NCBI GenBank assembly: GCA_031549115.1
Contig: JAVBQJ010000025.1
Location: forward strand, 40,442 to 104,441
Direction: 5' to 3'
Length of the DNA stretch: 64,000 nucleotides
Origin: JAVBQJ01 sp031549115
GTDB taxonomy: Bacteria; Verrucomicrobiota; Lentisphaeria; Victivallales; Victivallaceae
Every line of letters starts with the position of its first letter. Position 1 is the first letter of the stretch. Both the position numbers and the translations under genes were made by a program. The notes under the pieces were generated by a model that worked only from the letters and a program-made list of their open reading frames with translations, was not told the DNA's origin and made no database searches. This document shows positions 43,448 through 52,175 of the stretch, piece after piece.

Positions 43448-44092
43448 ATGCTGTTCCGACAAATCATGGCCGACGGCGGTCCGGTGATGTGGGTTATTTT
43501 CGTGGTCAGTTTGCTGGCGATGTGGGTATTTGTGACCAAATGGTTTCAATTTCACCGCGAACAGATCGACACCCGGGAGCTGATGAAGGGGTTGACCAAC
43601 CTGTTGAAGCGGGACGGAATCGTCGAAGCGGTGACATTGTGCGACAATACGCCGGGTCCGGCGGCGCGGGTGGTGTCGGCGGCGATATTGGCATACGAGC
43701 GCGGGGAGACCGATTTTCAGCGTGCGGTCCAGGAGGGGAATCTGGAAGAGGTGCCGCGTCTGGAGCGTTATTTGACGGTGCTGGGGACGATCGGTTATCT
43801 GGCGCCGCTGTTGGGATTGTTGGGAACGGTGCTGGGGATCATGGAGGCGTTTCAGGTGATTCACGACATCGACAGCGTGTATTTGTCGGCGTCGCAGTTG
43901 TCGGGGGCGATCAATATGGCGTTGATTACGACGGCGGCGGGTCTGGCGGTGGCGATTCCGTGTTATGCGGGCTACAACTATCTCTTGTGCCGCCTGAACG
44001 ACATCCTGCTGGATATGGAAAAGGCGTCGTTGGAGATTGTGAACTTCCTCGAACACCGCGTGGCCGAAAAGAACGCCGGCGCCGCGGAATAA
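43448..44092 (+). CDS. TolQ/ExbB/MotA-type proton channel protein
   Basis: 214-residue inner-membrane protein with three membrane helices (about 10-30, 115-140 and 155-175). The family segment is clear: YLTVLGTIGYLAPLLGLLGT, VLGIMEAF, then INMALITTAAGLAVAIPCYA. With ExbD/TolR it forms the proton-driven motor that energises TonB or Tol systems. AAGGAGAAG fixes the ATG. SAR copy G (about 300 bp) separates it from its expected partner at 44475; that is unusual because these genes are normally adjacent. Confidence 0.92.
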   Translation: MLFRQIMADGGPVMWVIFVVSLLAMWVFVTKWFQFHREQIDTRELMKGLTNLLKRDGIVEAVTLCDNTPGPAARVVSAAILAYERGETDFQRAVQEGNLEEVPRLERYLTVLGTIGYLAPLLGLLGTVLGIMEAFQVIHDIDSVYLSASQLSGAINMALITTAAGLAVAIPCYAGYNYLLCRLNDILLDMEKASLEIVNFLEHRVAEKNAGAAE

Positions 44093-44116
44093 AAAGTATT
44101 TAAAATAAAAATCAAA

Positions 44117-44416
44117 TAGAGCCGCGCAGCGGCGGTTTTGCACTCCGTCATACGGAGTCGAGGGCGAAGCCGAACACGAGAGGGCTCGTCCCTCTCGGGC
44201 GAAGAGTAAGTCCGCGAAACGGGCGTAACGAGCGGTCCAGCGCGCGAACAGCGCTGGTCGCCCTCAGGCGGCAAAGCCGCCCGAAAGAGGGCGAAAGTAC
44301 GGCAAGCGCTTCCGCCCGAGGCAGCGATGGTGGAGATCGGACCGGAAGCGTGAGCGACGGTCAAATCTCCACACGGAGCGAACGAGGCGCCGCACCGGCG
44401 GCGAACAATTAGCCGA
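44117..44416 (+). repeat. SAR element copy G (with extra ~75-nt arm between P2 and P3)
   Basis: Leader TTTAAAATAAAAATCAAA then TAGAGCCG. P1 CCGC/GCGG; P2 CTCCGT/ACGGAG; an extra arm (about 44158-44234) with perfect stem CGAGAGGG/CCCTCTCG; P3 CCAGCGC/GCGCTGG; P4 CGCCCTC/GAGGGCG enclosing GGCGGC-aaa-GCCGCC; P5 mostly lost; P6 13 of 15 pairs with the standard cap; P7 CGCCG/CGGCG. Lies inside the TolQ-TolR-type operon. Confidence 0.92.
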
Positions 44417-44474
44417 TGAAACGAGTCGACATGGTGAATGCGCCGTTTTGCATAGAAGAAGGAGGAATTTTGTA

Positions 44475-44930
44475 ATGAAACATACCAATTTGCCGCGTCT
44501 GGCGACACGTTTGACGCCGTTTACCGGGCGTCCGGATTTGATTCCATTGGTGAACGTGTTGTTTTTGTTGCTGATATTTTTCGTGTTGACCAGCAATTTC
44601 GTTCAGGTTTCGGGGGTGGAGGTGAATCTGCCGCGGACCGAGTCGGTCAGTACGGTGGGGGTGGAAAAGTTCATCATCACGCTGGCGCCGGGATCGGAGG
44701 GGCAGACGCTGATGTACTTCAACGACCGGCTGGTGGGCTGGGATGCGTTGAAGGAGGAGTTGGCGCTGGTGAGTGCGCGTTCGAGCCAGAGCACCGTGAT
44801 CATCCGGGCGGATCAAGCAGTGCCGAATGGTGTGATGACGCAGGTGATGGCGTTGGCGGGCAAGGCGCAGTTGTCGTCGTTCATCGCCACGCTGCCGCCG
44901 GAGCCGCAGACGCCGACGGTTTTCGAATGA
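44475..44930 (+). CDS. TolR/ExbD-type biopolymer transport protein
   Basis: 151 residues. One N-terminal membrane helix (about 20-42) in the family form DLIPLVNVLFLLLIFFVLTS, with D at the position of the proton-carrying aspartate, then a periplasmic domain (TVIIRADQAVPNGVMTQVM is the usual region). GGAGG 8 nt before ATG 44475 sets the start. Partner of the TolQ-type protein at 43448 although SAR copy G lies between. Which system (TonB-like or Tol-Pal-like) it drives is open; no tolB or pal is nearby. Confidence 0.9.
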   Translation: MKHTNLPRLATRLTPFTGRPDLIPLVNVLFLLLIFFVLTSNFVQVSGVEVNLPRTESVSTVGVEKFIITLAPGSEGQTLMYFNDRLVGWDALKEELALVSARSSQSTVIIRADQAVPNGVMTQVMALAGKAQLSSFIATLPPEPQTPTVFE

Positions 44931-44937
44931 AGCAGCC

Positions 44938-45681
44938 ATGAATGCCAGCCGGAACAATTTAAAACGCCAGCAACTCCGTACCGGGCTTGAGGCTCTGACG
45001 GCGGTGTTGCTGGTCAATCTGCTTTTTCTGGTGCTGTTTCAGTATGCGCCGGTGCAAGCTCCCGCACCGGCGGTTGAGCGTCCGCGTATCACGCTGTTGA
45101 ACCTGGGCGATGACGAACAGGTGGCGCCGGGTTTTCTGAAGTGGTTGGAATACCACGACCCGTCCTTGTTCATCCGCCCGGACCGGCAATACGGTTATGG
45201 GGCGTGGGGGATGCTGACGCTGGCGCGTCCGGAGGTGATGTTGCCGGTGGCGGCGGTGCGCCCGGTGCAGCCGGGGCTGCCGATGGCGGTGCCGCCGCGG
45301 CTCGGGGTGATGCAGCCGTTGCGGCAGAATTGGAGTGAATTGCTGGCGCCGGTGGTTCTGATCGATCTGCCGCCGTTGCCGGCGGCGCGAAAATATCCGC
45401 AGGTCAGTTTCAACGGCCGTCCGGTGGCGTGGGCGGTTCCGGCGGCGCTGGCGGCGCAGGCTGAAGCGCTGGGGGTGACGGAGAGTTCGGTCAAGCTGGC
45501 GCAACCGGCGGCGGAGGGGTTGCCGATGCGTTGGGATCTGGGGGCGGCTGGTTCGGAGGATGCCGGCTGGCGCCGGGACTTGTACCGGGCGGTGATGGAT
45601 GACGCGAGGGAATTGACCGGCGGCGAGGCGGGAGAGTTGACGATTCGCTGGCGCGGGCGTGATGCCGGAGGTGGGCGATGA
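44938..45681 (+). CDS. Single-span membrane protein in the TonB/TolA position
   Basis: 247 residues. Short cytoplasmic basic start, one membrane helix (about 20-38, ALTAVLLVNLLFLVLFQYA), then a long proline- and valine-rich periplasmic region. This is the order (motor pair, then single-span protein) of TonB or TolA, but no TonB C-terminal YP motif can be seen, so it is a candidate functional analogue only. Begins 7 nt after the TolR-type gene; its stop overlaps the next ATG. I do not recognise the family. Confidence 0.6.
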   Translation: MNASRNNLKRQQLRTGLEALTAVLLVNLLFLVLFQYAPVQAPAPAVERPRITLLNLGDDEQVAPGFLKWLEYHDPSLFIRPDRQYGYGAWGMLTLARPEVMLPVAAVRPVQPGLPMAVPPRLGVMQPLRQNWSELLAPVVLIDLPPLPAARKYPQVSFNGRPVAWAVPAALAAQAEALGVTESSVKLAQPAAEGLPMRWDLGAAGSEDAGWRRDLYRAVMDDARELTGGEAGELTIRWRGRDAGGGR

Positions 45682-45914
45682 TCCGGATGAATTATTCGCA
45701 GGGCTTGCTGTTGTACTTGCTGGTATGGCTGGTGGTGCTGGTGTTTCTGTGGGGCCGGGAGTTTCTCCGGTTGCGGCACCGGGATTGGAAGCTGAGCAAA
45801 AAGAAGCTGTTTCACTGCCGCCAGTGCCATTTTTCATTCTTGAACCGCCAGGACGACGGCAATATGACCCGTTGCCCCCGCTGCAACGCCGTCTGCCTCA
45901 GCCGCAAAGAATAA
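45678..45914 (+). CDS. Small membrane protein with zinc ribbon
   Basis: 78 residues. One membrane helix (about 8-28, LLLYLLVWLVVLVFLW), a basic linker, then a compact zinc ribbon with two knuckles: CRQC (about 47-50) and CPRC (about 66-69). A small anchored rubredoxin-like knuckle pair of this kind often binds nucleic acid or another protein. The gene overlaps the upstream stop by ATGA and ends the TolQ/TolR-type operon; SAR copy H follows after about 30 nt. No known name. Confidence 0.72.
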   Translation: MIRMNYSQGLLLYLLVWLVVLVFLWGREFLRLRHRDWKLSKKKLFHCRQCHFSFLNRQDDGNMTRCPRCNAVCLSRKE

Positions 45915-45946
45915 AAATAAAAATTATTTAAAATAAAAAAATCAAA

Positions 45947-46192
45947 TAGAGCCGCGCAGCGGCGGTTCTGCACTCCGTCATACGGAGGCACCGGTCCAGC
46001 AGGTGAATTCTGCTGGTCGCCCCAGGCGCCATAGGCGCCTCACAAGGGGCGAAAGGTACAGCGAGCGAGCCGTAGGCGAGCGGAAACCGCCCGAGGTAGC
46101 GATGGAGTAGATCGGATTGGAAGAGTGAGCGACAATCCCAACTACACACGAAGTGGACGAGGCGCCGCACCGGCGGCGGACGATAGACCGAC
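45947..46192 (+). repeat. SAR element copy H
   Basis: Leader TTTAAAATAAAAAAATCAAA then TAGAGCCG; the leader is nearly identical to that of copy G. P3 CCAGCAG-gtgaatt-CTGCTGG, P4 CGCCCC/GGGGCG with inner GGCGCC-ata-GGCGCC, P5 GCC-gta-GGC, P6 12 of 15 pairs (the most decayed), cap GAAGAGTGAGCGA, P7 CGCCG/CGGCG. Sits between the zinc-ribbon gene and purO, and accounts for the 344-bp gap. Confidence 0.92.
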
Positions 46193-46258
46193 GACAGTCA
46201 GTGACCGCCCGGGATTCCGGCAAAAAACTTTTTTAAAATCATATAGCAGGAGGTTGCG

Positions 46259-46897
46259 ATGTATTTGGGACGTATTGTGGCAGTGGGTTTGACGCCGGCG
46301 GGAAAAGCGGCGGCGATGTACCGGGTTTCTTCGCGTTCGTTTCCGAACCGGGAGGCGGTGAAGATTTCGGATCATACGCTGTCGATCATTCCGAAGGCGG
46401 GCTTCGAGAGCGATTTGCGCCGCAACCCCTATATCGCGTATAACTGCCTGCGCCTGGTCGGCAATTACGCGGTGGCGAGCAACGGTTCGCACACCGATCC
46501 GATTGCGGAAAAGATCGCCGCCGGTATGCCGGTGCGCGATGCGATTGCCCTCGGTTTGCTGGCAATGGATTATGAAAAAGATTCGTTGGATACGCCGCGC
46601 ATCGTCGCGGTGATCGGCAACGGCGCCACCACCGGCTATCTGGGAATCGTGCGCAAAAACGCGCTGCACGTCAGCGAATTCACCTTGGAGCCCGGCCAGG
46701 CGTTCTACATTTCCACCTATGAATGCAATTACACCTGCCCGAATTTCACCGACCGCGGCTTCCGGGCCGAGAACGCGATGGCGGCCTGCGCCCACGTGCT
46801 CAACGGCGGCGAATTCGCCAACTTCACCAACGCCGTGACCGCCGCCTGCGCGGTGGCCGACGGCGCCGGCTTCGAAATGGCAATCGTCAATCCTTGA
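46259..46897 (+). CDS. purO: PurO-type IMP cyclohydrolase
   Basis: 212 residues matching the archaeal-type IMP cyclohydrolase: MYLGRIVAVG, YRVSSRSFPNREA, NPYIAYNCLRLVG, VASNGSHTDPI, VAVIGNGATTGYLGIV. It closes FAICAR to IMP in purine synthesis, a step that most bacteria do with PurH. GCAGGAGGT directly upstream sets the ATG. Found mainly in archaea but known from some Bacteroidota and PVC bacteria. It starts after SAR copy H and ends 8 nt before the helicase gene. Confidence 0.85.
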   Translation: MYLGRIVAVGLTPAGKAAAMYRVSSRSFPNREAVKISDHTLSIIPKAGFESDLRRNPYIAYNCLRLVGNYAVASNGSHTDPIAEKIAAGMPVRDAIALGLLAMDYEKDSLDTPRIVAVIGNGATTGYLGIVRKNALHVSEFTLEPGQAFYISTYECNYTCPNFTDRGFRAENAMAACAHVLNGGEFANFTNAVTAACAVADGAGFEMAIVNP

Positions 46898-46905
46898 GAA
46901 AATCC

Positions 46906-48948
46906 ATGTCCGCTCCCGAATCGATTCTGGAAGGCCTGAACCCCGAGCAGCGCGCCGCCGCCAGCACCATTGACGGTCCGGTACTGGTGCTCGCGGGAGC
47001 GGGGACCGGCAAGACCCGCGTGATCACCGTGCGCATCGCCCATATGTTGGCGAAGGGCATCGAGCCGCAGCATATCCTCGGCATGACCTTCACCAACAAG
47101 GCGGCGCGGGAGATGCGCGAACGGCTCGCTGCGCTGGTCGACCCGGAACAGGCGCGCAAGGTCACGCTCGGCACCTTTCACAGCTTTTGCGTCCGGGTGC
47201 TGCGCCGCGATATCGGGATGCTCGGCTACCTGCCGAGCTTTACCATCGCCGACGAAGCCGACCAGATCGGCCTGATCAAACAGGCGGCGGGGCAGCTCGG
47301 CTTCAACAAGGAAGAATTTCCGATCCCGACCGCGTTGCAGTTCATCGGCCGCTGGAAAAACCGGCTGGATCTGCCCGAGGATGTCAACAGCTCCAGTTTC
47401 AGCGAGATGGAGGTCGGGATGCTCGGGATCTACTCCGAATACCAGCGGCTGCTGGAGCTGCAGAATGTGGTCGACTTCGACGACCTGCTGCTGCTGACCT
47501 GGCGGCTTTTCGACCGTCACCCGGAGGTGCTGACGCGCTATCAGGAGCTTTACCGTTATATTTTGGTCGACGAATACCAGGACACCAACCTGGCGCAGTT
47601 CGCCATCATCCGGCAATTGGCCGGGACGCGCTGCAATCTGTGCGTGGTCGGCGACGACGACCAGAGCATTTACGGCTGGCGCGGCGCCGATGTCGGCAAT
47701 ATTCTCGACTTCCCGAAGATGTTTCCGGGGTGCAAGGATGTCAAACTGGAGCAGAATTACCGCTCCACCAACGCGATTCTGCAGGCCGCCAACGCCGTGA
47801 TCGCCGGCAATGCCAAACGCTTTCACAAGAACCTGTGGTCGGCGCTCGGCGAGGGCGACCAGATCAAAGTGGTGAAGACCGCCGACGGCGAAAGCGAAGC
47901 GCAGTTCATCGCCGACTACATCAAACAGACGATGCACGAGCAGCCGCAGCTGCGTTACAAGGACTTCGCCATTCTGTACCGCTCGAACAATCTGTCGCGG
48001 CAGTTCGAAGAGACGCTGCGGCGGTCGATGATCCCATACAAGTTGGTCGGCGGCCAGGAGTTTTTCAAACGCAAGGAGATCAAGGACGCGGTCAGTTACC
48101 TGAAGCTGCTGGTGAATCCGGCCGACGACCAGAGCCTGCTGCGGATTCTGGGGACGCCGCCGCGCGGTTTGGCGGACAAGGCCGTCGAGATGCTGAAGCA
48201 GTTGAAAGGCGCCTACCATAAGCCGATGACCGAATTGCTGCGGCACGAGGAGTTTCACGCCGGTGTTTCCGCCGCCGCCTCCAAGAGCGCGCGGACGCTG
48301 GGGTACCAGCTCATCGATTGGCGCAAAGAGTTTGAAAGCACGCCCGGCGGACTGGCGCTCCGGGTGGAGCGTTACCTCAATGAAGTCGGTTACCTGGACG
48401 GCTTGCAAAAGATTTACAAGGATCGCGAAGACGCGGTCAAGCGCCGCGAGAACCTCGGCGAATTCATCAACGCGATCGCGATTTACGAGCGCAAGGCGGA
48501 AAAGCCGCCGTTTCTGGCCGAATATCTGGAAAATTTCGCGCTGCTGGAGGAGAACGACCGGACCGACGAAGAGGCCAATGAGGGCGACGCCGTGGTGATG
48601 AGCACCGTACACGCGTCGAAAGGGCTGGAATTCGGCAACGTCTTTCTGGTGGCGCTGGAAGAGGGGATTTTCCCGCACGACCGGGCGAAAAACGAGGGCA
48701 CCGTCGATGAGGAATTGCGCTTGTTCTACGTGGCGATCACCCGGGCCAAGCGCAATCTGGTGATCCTGCGGGCTTCGAGTCGGCTGCATCACGGCCGTGC
48801 TTACATCCAGCGTCCGTCGAGCTTTCTCGAATACCTGCCGGAGGAGCTGCTGGCCATCGGCGAAGACCTCGACTTCGTCCGCCCGCCATCGGTGGACGAG
48901 CTGAAAGCCGGCCTGAAAAACATCCTCGATATGCTGAAAAAGAAGTGA
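46906..48948 (+). CDS. UvrD/PcrA/Rep-type superfamily 1 DNA helicase
   Basis: 680 residues. Motif I AGAGTGKT (about 35), Ia GMTFTNKAAREM, II VDEYQDTN, III VVGDDDQSIYGWRGAD, IV LEQNYRST, V MSTVHASKGLEF, VI FYVAITRAK. The order and spacing are those of PcrA/UvrD/Rep, 3'-5' helicases in repair and replication restart. The C-terminal tail after motif VI is short. ATG 46906 lies 8 nt after the purO stop. Whether it is PcrA, UvrD or Rep by function cannot be said. Confidence 0.93.
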   Translation: MSAPESILEGLNPEQRAAASTIDGPVLVLAGAGTGKTRVITVRIAHMLAKGIEPQHILGMTFTNKAAREMRERLAALVDPEQARKVTLGTFHSFCVRVLRRDIGMLGYLPSFTIADEADQIGLIKQAAGQLGFNKEEFPIPTALQFIGRWKNRLDLPEDVNSSSFSEMEVGMLGIYSEYQRLLELQNVVDFDDLLLLTWRLFDRHPEVLTRYQELYRYILVDEYQDTNLAQFAIIRQLAGTRCNLCVVGDDDQSIYGWRGADVGNILDFPKMFPGCKDVKLEQNYRSTNAILQAANAVIAGNAKRFHKNLWSALGEGDQIKVVKTADGESEAQFIADYIKQTMHEQPQLRYKDFAILYRSNNLSRQFEETLRRSMIPYKLVGGQEFFKRKEIKDAVSYLKLLVNPADDQSLLRILGTPPRGLADKAVEMLKQLKGAYHKPMTELLRHEEFHAGVSAAASKSARTLGYQLIDWRKEFESTPGGLALRVERYLNEVGYLDGLQKIYKDREDAVKRRENLGEFINAIAIYERKAEKPPFLAEYLENFALLEENDRTDEEANEGDAVVMSTVHASKGLEFGNVFLVALEEGIFPHDRAKNEGTVDEELRLFYVAITRAKRNLVILRASSRLHHGRAYIQRPSSFLEYLPEELLAIGEDLDFVRPPSVDELKAGLKNILDMLKKK

Positions 48949-49024
48949 TCCGCCCCGGAGCCGGAAGCGGCCGGTTGTGCCTTCGGAAGAAGGATGGGAG
49001 CAGGAAAGCATTCCCCCCGGAAAA

Positions 49025-49045
49025 CCGGAAATACCCTGTTTCCGG
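49025..49045. other. Hairpin in the convergent helicase/RND gap
   Basis: CCGGAAA (49025-49031) pairs with TTTCCGG (49039-49045). An outer inverted repeat GGATGGGA (48992-48999) and TCCCATCC (49063-49070) encloses it, giving a two-level structure between the two convergent stops. No T-run follows. Likely 3'-end structure for one or both transcripts. Confidence 0.45.
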
Positions 49046-49075
49046 CTCCGATATTTCCCCGTTCCCATCCAGTTT

Positions 49076-52000
49076 TCAGCCTCGCTTCGGTCGCCACTGG
49101 AACAGCAGATACAGCGCCGGAATCACATAAACCGACAGCAATGTGGACGATACCAGGCCGCCGACAATGCCCATTCCGGCCGACTGGCGCAATTCGGAGC
49201 CCAAACCGGTACCGAAAGCCATCGGCAGGATTCCGATGACGGCGGCGATGCTGGTCATTACGATCGGCCGCAATTTCGAGCGGCAGGCGATCAATACCGC
49301 CTCCTGCGGCGTTTTTCCGGCTTTTCGCTGTAGTGCGACTTCATCCATGATCAGAATTGCATTGTTGACAATGATGCCGATCAACATCACCGCACCGAGC
49401 AGCCCCATCATCGACAGGGTCAGATTGCTTAAAAACAACGCCAGCTCCATTCCGATCAGCGCCAGCGGCAGTGTAAAAATGATGACGAACGGCATCCCCC
49501 ACGACTCCATCGTCGCCGCGATCAGGAGGTAGGTCATCACGGCGGCAAGGATCAGCGCGGTTACGAATTCTCCGGTGGCTTCGTTCATTTTTTCGACCTG
49601 TCCGGTGAAGCGGATGCGATATCCCGGCGGCAGGATTTTACGGGCTTCCGCGTCAATTTCACTTACCAACCCGGTCAGGGCCACGCCGGGCGCCGGATTG
49701 CCGTAGATCTTGGCGATCCGGGACTTGTCGGCACGGTTGATCTGAATCGGCAGCTCGCTGTGTTCGATGGCGGCAATATTTTTCAGTTGCAGCGGTTTGC
49801 CGTCGACGGAGGCAAATTCGAATTCCGGCAACTGTTCGCGTCCTTCGCGATCCTGCTGCTTGACCCGAATATCGAAGGTGCGGTCGCCGCGCTTATAGGT
49901 GCCCACCTTCAAGCCCTCGATATTGGCGCGCACCAGCATGCCGAGCGCATTGGCGTCGACATTCAAATCCTGCAGTACCGGTCGTTGCGGTTTGATGCGC
50001 AGCTCCTCGCGCGGCGCCCGGGCACTGGTGTCCAAATCGGAGATGACCCCGTTACCGTCCGGAGTGCGTTTTTCCGCCATGGTGTTTTTGATGCTCTTGA
50101 CGATGTTTTCAAGGACTGCCAGATCGGTACCGGAAATCTCCACTTCGATAATCGTCGAAGCACCGCCCACTGTGGTTGGAATATTCACCGTGGACAGAAG
50201 ATCCCGCTCCCGGCGCAAATCATCGCGGAACATCTGGCGCATGCCGTCGATATTCTGCCGCCGCTCTCCCTTGCCGTCGAGGCGGATATGGATTTCCGCC
50301 AGGTGAACCCCTTCGGAGGCCTGTCCGATCGAGCCGCGCACTTTGCCGATGCTGACCGCGGTGGCTTGCACGTGCGGCATCTGCCGGATGCGCTGTTCGA
50401 TCTCGCCGGTACGGCGGATGGTCGCGTTCAAATTGTAATAGCTCGGAAATTCCAATTTGACGATGACTTCACCCCGGTCGGTTTCCGGGAAGAACGAACC
50501 GCCGACGCGGGGCGCGACAAAAAGCACCGTGGCGGTAAACAGCAATGCCGAATAGAGCACCGTACGCCAGGGGCGCCGGATCACATGGGCGATGCCGCGC
50601 ATGTAGAAATCTTCGAGCATCTGATACCGGCGGTTGAAACCGTCGGCAAAGGCGGAGAAGAACGGAATACGCCTTTTGCGGTTGCCGACCGCCGCCGGCC
50701 GGGCCAGACAGAGCGCCAGGATCGGCGTCAGAGTGAAGCTGATGAACAGCGAAACCAGCGTCGCCACCGTCATCGTCACCGCAAATGAAGTGAAGAAGCG
50801 CCCCACCAGCGAACTCATCAGCGCGATCGGGATGAAGACCACGATATTGGTGGCGGCGGACGCGAACACCGGCGCGGCGACTTCGGCCGTTCCCCGGTCG
50901 GCCGCCTCCCTGACGTCATCGCCCTCCTGAATCCGCCGGAAGATGTTTTCCAGTACCACGATCGAATTGGCGACCAGGGTTCCGACCGACGTGCCGATGG
51001 CCAGCAGGGTCATGTTATTGAAGGTATAGCCGAAAAGTTTGATCACCGCAAAGGTGATGACAATCGAACACGGCATGGAGATCGCAACGATGAAGGTCGA
51101 ACGGATATCCTGCAGAAACAGCAGCAGGATCAGCGCGGTCATCGCCATGCCGAGATAAACGCTGGACCAGGCGTCCGCAACGTTGGCGGTGATGTAGGCG
51201 CCATCGTCGAGAAACCAGATCAGCTTCAGGCCGCCGGGGAGGGAGCCGTCGGCGAGCACGGTATCATAAACTTCGCGTACCGCTTCGACGACGGCGAGCG
51301 CATTGGCCTCTCCCTTCTTGATGATTTTGATGCTGATGCCCTGTTGTCCATTGTAAAATGCGGCGGTCCGGTTTTCTTTGGAGCGCATTCCGATATCGGC
51401 GACATCGCGCAGGTAAATGCGCCGGCCGTTGTACTTGCCGATTTCAATCATCGCCGCATCGGCGGTATTTTGGATTTCGGAATCGAAGGTGACGGTCAAT
51501 TCCTTGTCCCCCTCCTTCAACCGCCCGGAGGGAATCTTGACGTTGGCATAATTTACCTTTGCCACCACGTCGGAGGCGGTCAGGCCGAATCCGGAGAGCT
51601 TTTCCGGGTCCAGGGTGATATGGAACTCCATTTCTTCACTGCCGGTGACTTCGACCTCCGCCACCCCGGCGATGGTGGAAAAGCGTGCCGATAGCTTGTC
51701 GTCGATGTAATCGTAGATCTCATCGATCGGCATATCGCCGAGGGCCATCATGGTGACGACTGCTTTGCTGTTCGGATCGAATTTTTTGATCTGCGGCTTT
51801 TCCGCCTCTGCCGGCAGATCGTTGATAATCAGGTCGACCTTTTCGCGCACATCGGTGGCGGCGACGTCGACATCGACATGGAGCTGAAACTCCAGCAAGG
51901 TCACACAGACATTGTCCATGCAGGTGGAATTGACGGTTTTCAACCCGTCGATGCCGGAGACGGAATCTTCGATTTTCCGGGCGACATTGACCTCGATTTC

Positions 52001-52171
52001 CGTTGGGGCGGCACCGGGAACCAGCGTGGTGATGGAGACATACGGCACTTCGATATTGGGCATATTGTCCTTGCCCAGCCCAAAGTAGGCCATGGCGCCG
52101 AAAATGATCATGAGCACGATCAGGCAGGATATTGCGATCGGGCGGACGGTGGAAACGCGGCTTAAAAACAT
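49076..52171 (-). CDS. RND-family efflux transporter permease (AcrB-like, non-canonical proton relay)
   Basis: 1031 residues with 12 expected helices and two large periplasmic loops: first helix IAISCLIVLMIIFGAMAYFG, then TEIEVNVARKIEDSVSGIDG, and later the second-half counterpart MTYLLIAATMESWGMPFVII. Overall HAE1/AcrB class, exchanging protons for drugs or lipids. In helix 4 the segment GTLVANSIVVLEN stands where AcrB has GLLVDDAIVVVEN: the two relay aspartates are A401 and N402 here. The gene ends a TetR-MFP-RND operon. No outer-membrane TolC-type gene is in the window. Confidence 0.9.
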   Translation of the reverse strand: MFLSRVSTVRPIAISCLIVLMIIFGAMAYFGLGKDNMPNIEVPYVSITTLVPGAAPTEIEVNVARKIEDSVSGIDGLKTVNSTCMDNVCVTLLEFQLHVDVDVAATDVREKVDLIINDLPAEAEKPQIKKFDPNSKAVVTMMALGDMPIDEIYDYIDDKLSARFSTIAGVAEVEVTGSEEMEFHITLDPEKLSGFGLTASDVVAKVNYANVKIPSGRLKEGDKELTVTFDSEIQNTADAAMIEIGKYNGRRIYLRDVADIGMRSKENRTAAFYNGQQGISIKIIKKGEANALAVVEAVREVYDTVLADGSLPGGLKLIWFLDDGAYITANVADAWSSVYLGMAMTALILLLFLQDIRSTFIVAISMPCSIVITFAVIKLFGYTFNNMTLLAIGTSVGTLVANSIVVLENIFRRIQEGDDVREAADRGTAEVAAPVFASAATNIVVFIPIALMSSLVGRFFTSFAVTMTVATLVSLFISFTLTPILALCLARPAAVGNRKRRIPFFSAFADGFNRRYQMLEDFYMRGIAHVIRRPWRTVLYSALLFTATVLFVAPRVGGSFFPETDRGEVIVKLEFPSYYNLNATIRRTGEIEQRIRQMPHVQATAVSIGKVRGSIGQASEGVHLAEIHIRLDGKGERRQNIDGMRQMFRDDLRRERDLLSTVNIPTTVGGASTIIEVEISGTDLAVLENIVKSIKNTMAEKRTPDGNGVISDLDTSARAPREELRIKPQRPVLQDLNVDANALGMLVRANIEGLKVGTYKRGDRTFDIRVKQQDREGREQLPEFEFASVDGKPLQLKNIAAIEHSELPIQINRADKSRIAKIYGNPAPGVALTGLVSEIDAEARKILPPGYRIRFTGQVEKMNEATGEFVTALILAAVMTYLLIAATMESWGMPFVIIFTLPLALIGMELALFLSNLTLSMMGLLGAVMLIGIIVNNAILIMDEVALQRKAGKTPQEAVLIACRSKLRPIVMTSIAAVIGILPMAFGTGLGSELRQSAGMGIVGGLVSSTLLSVYVIPALYLLFQWRPKRG

Positions 52172-52175
52172 GATG

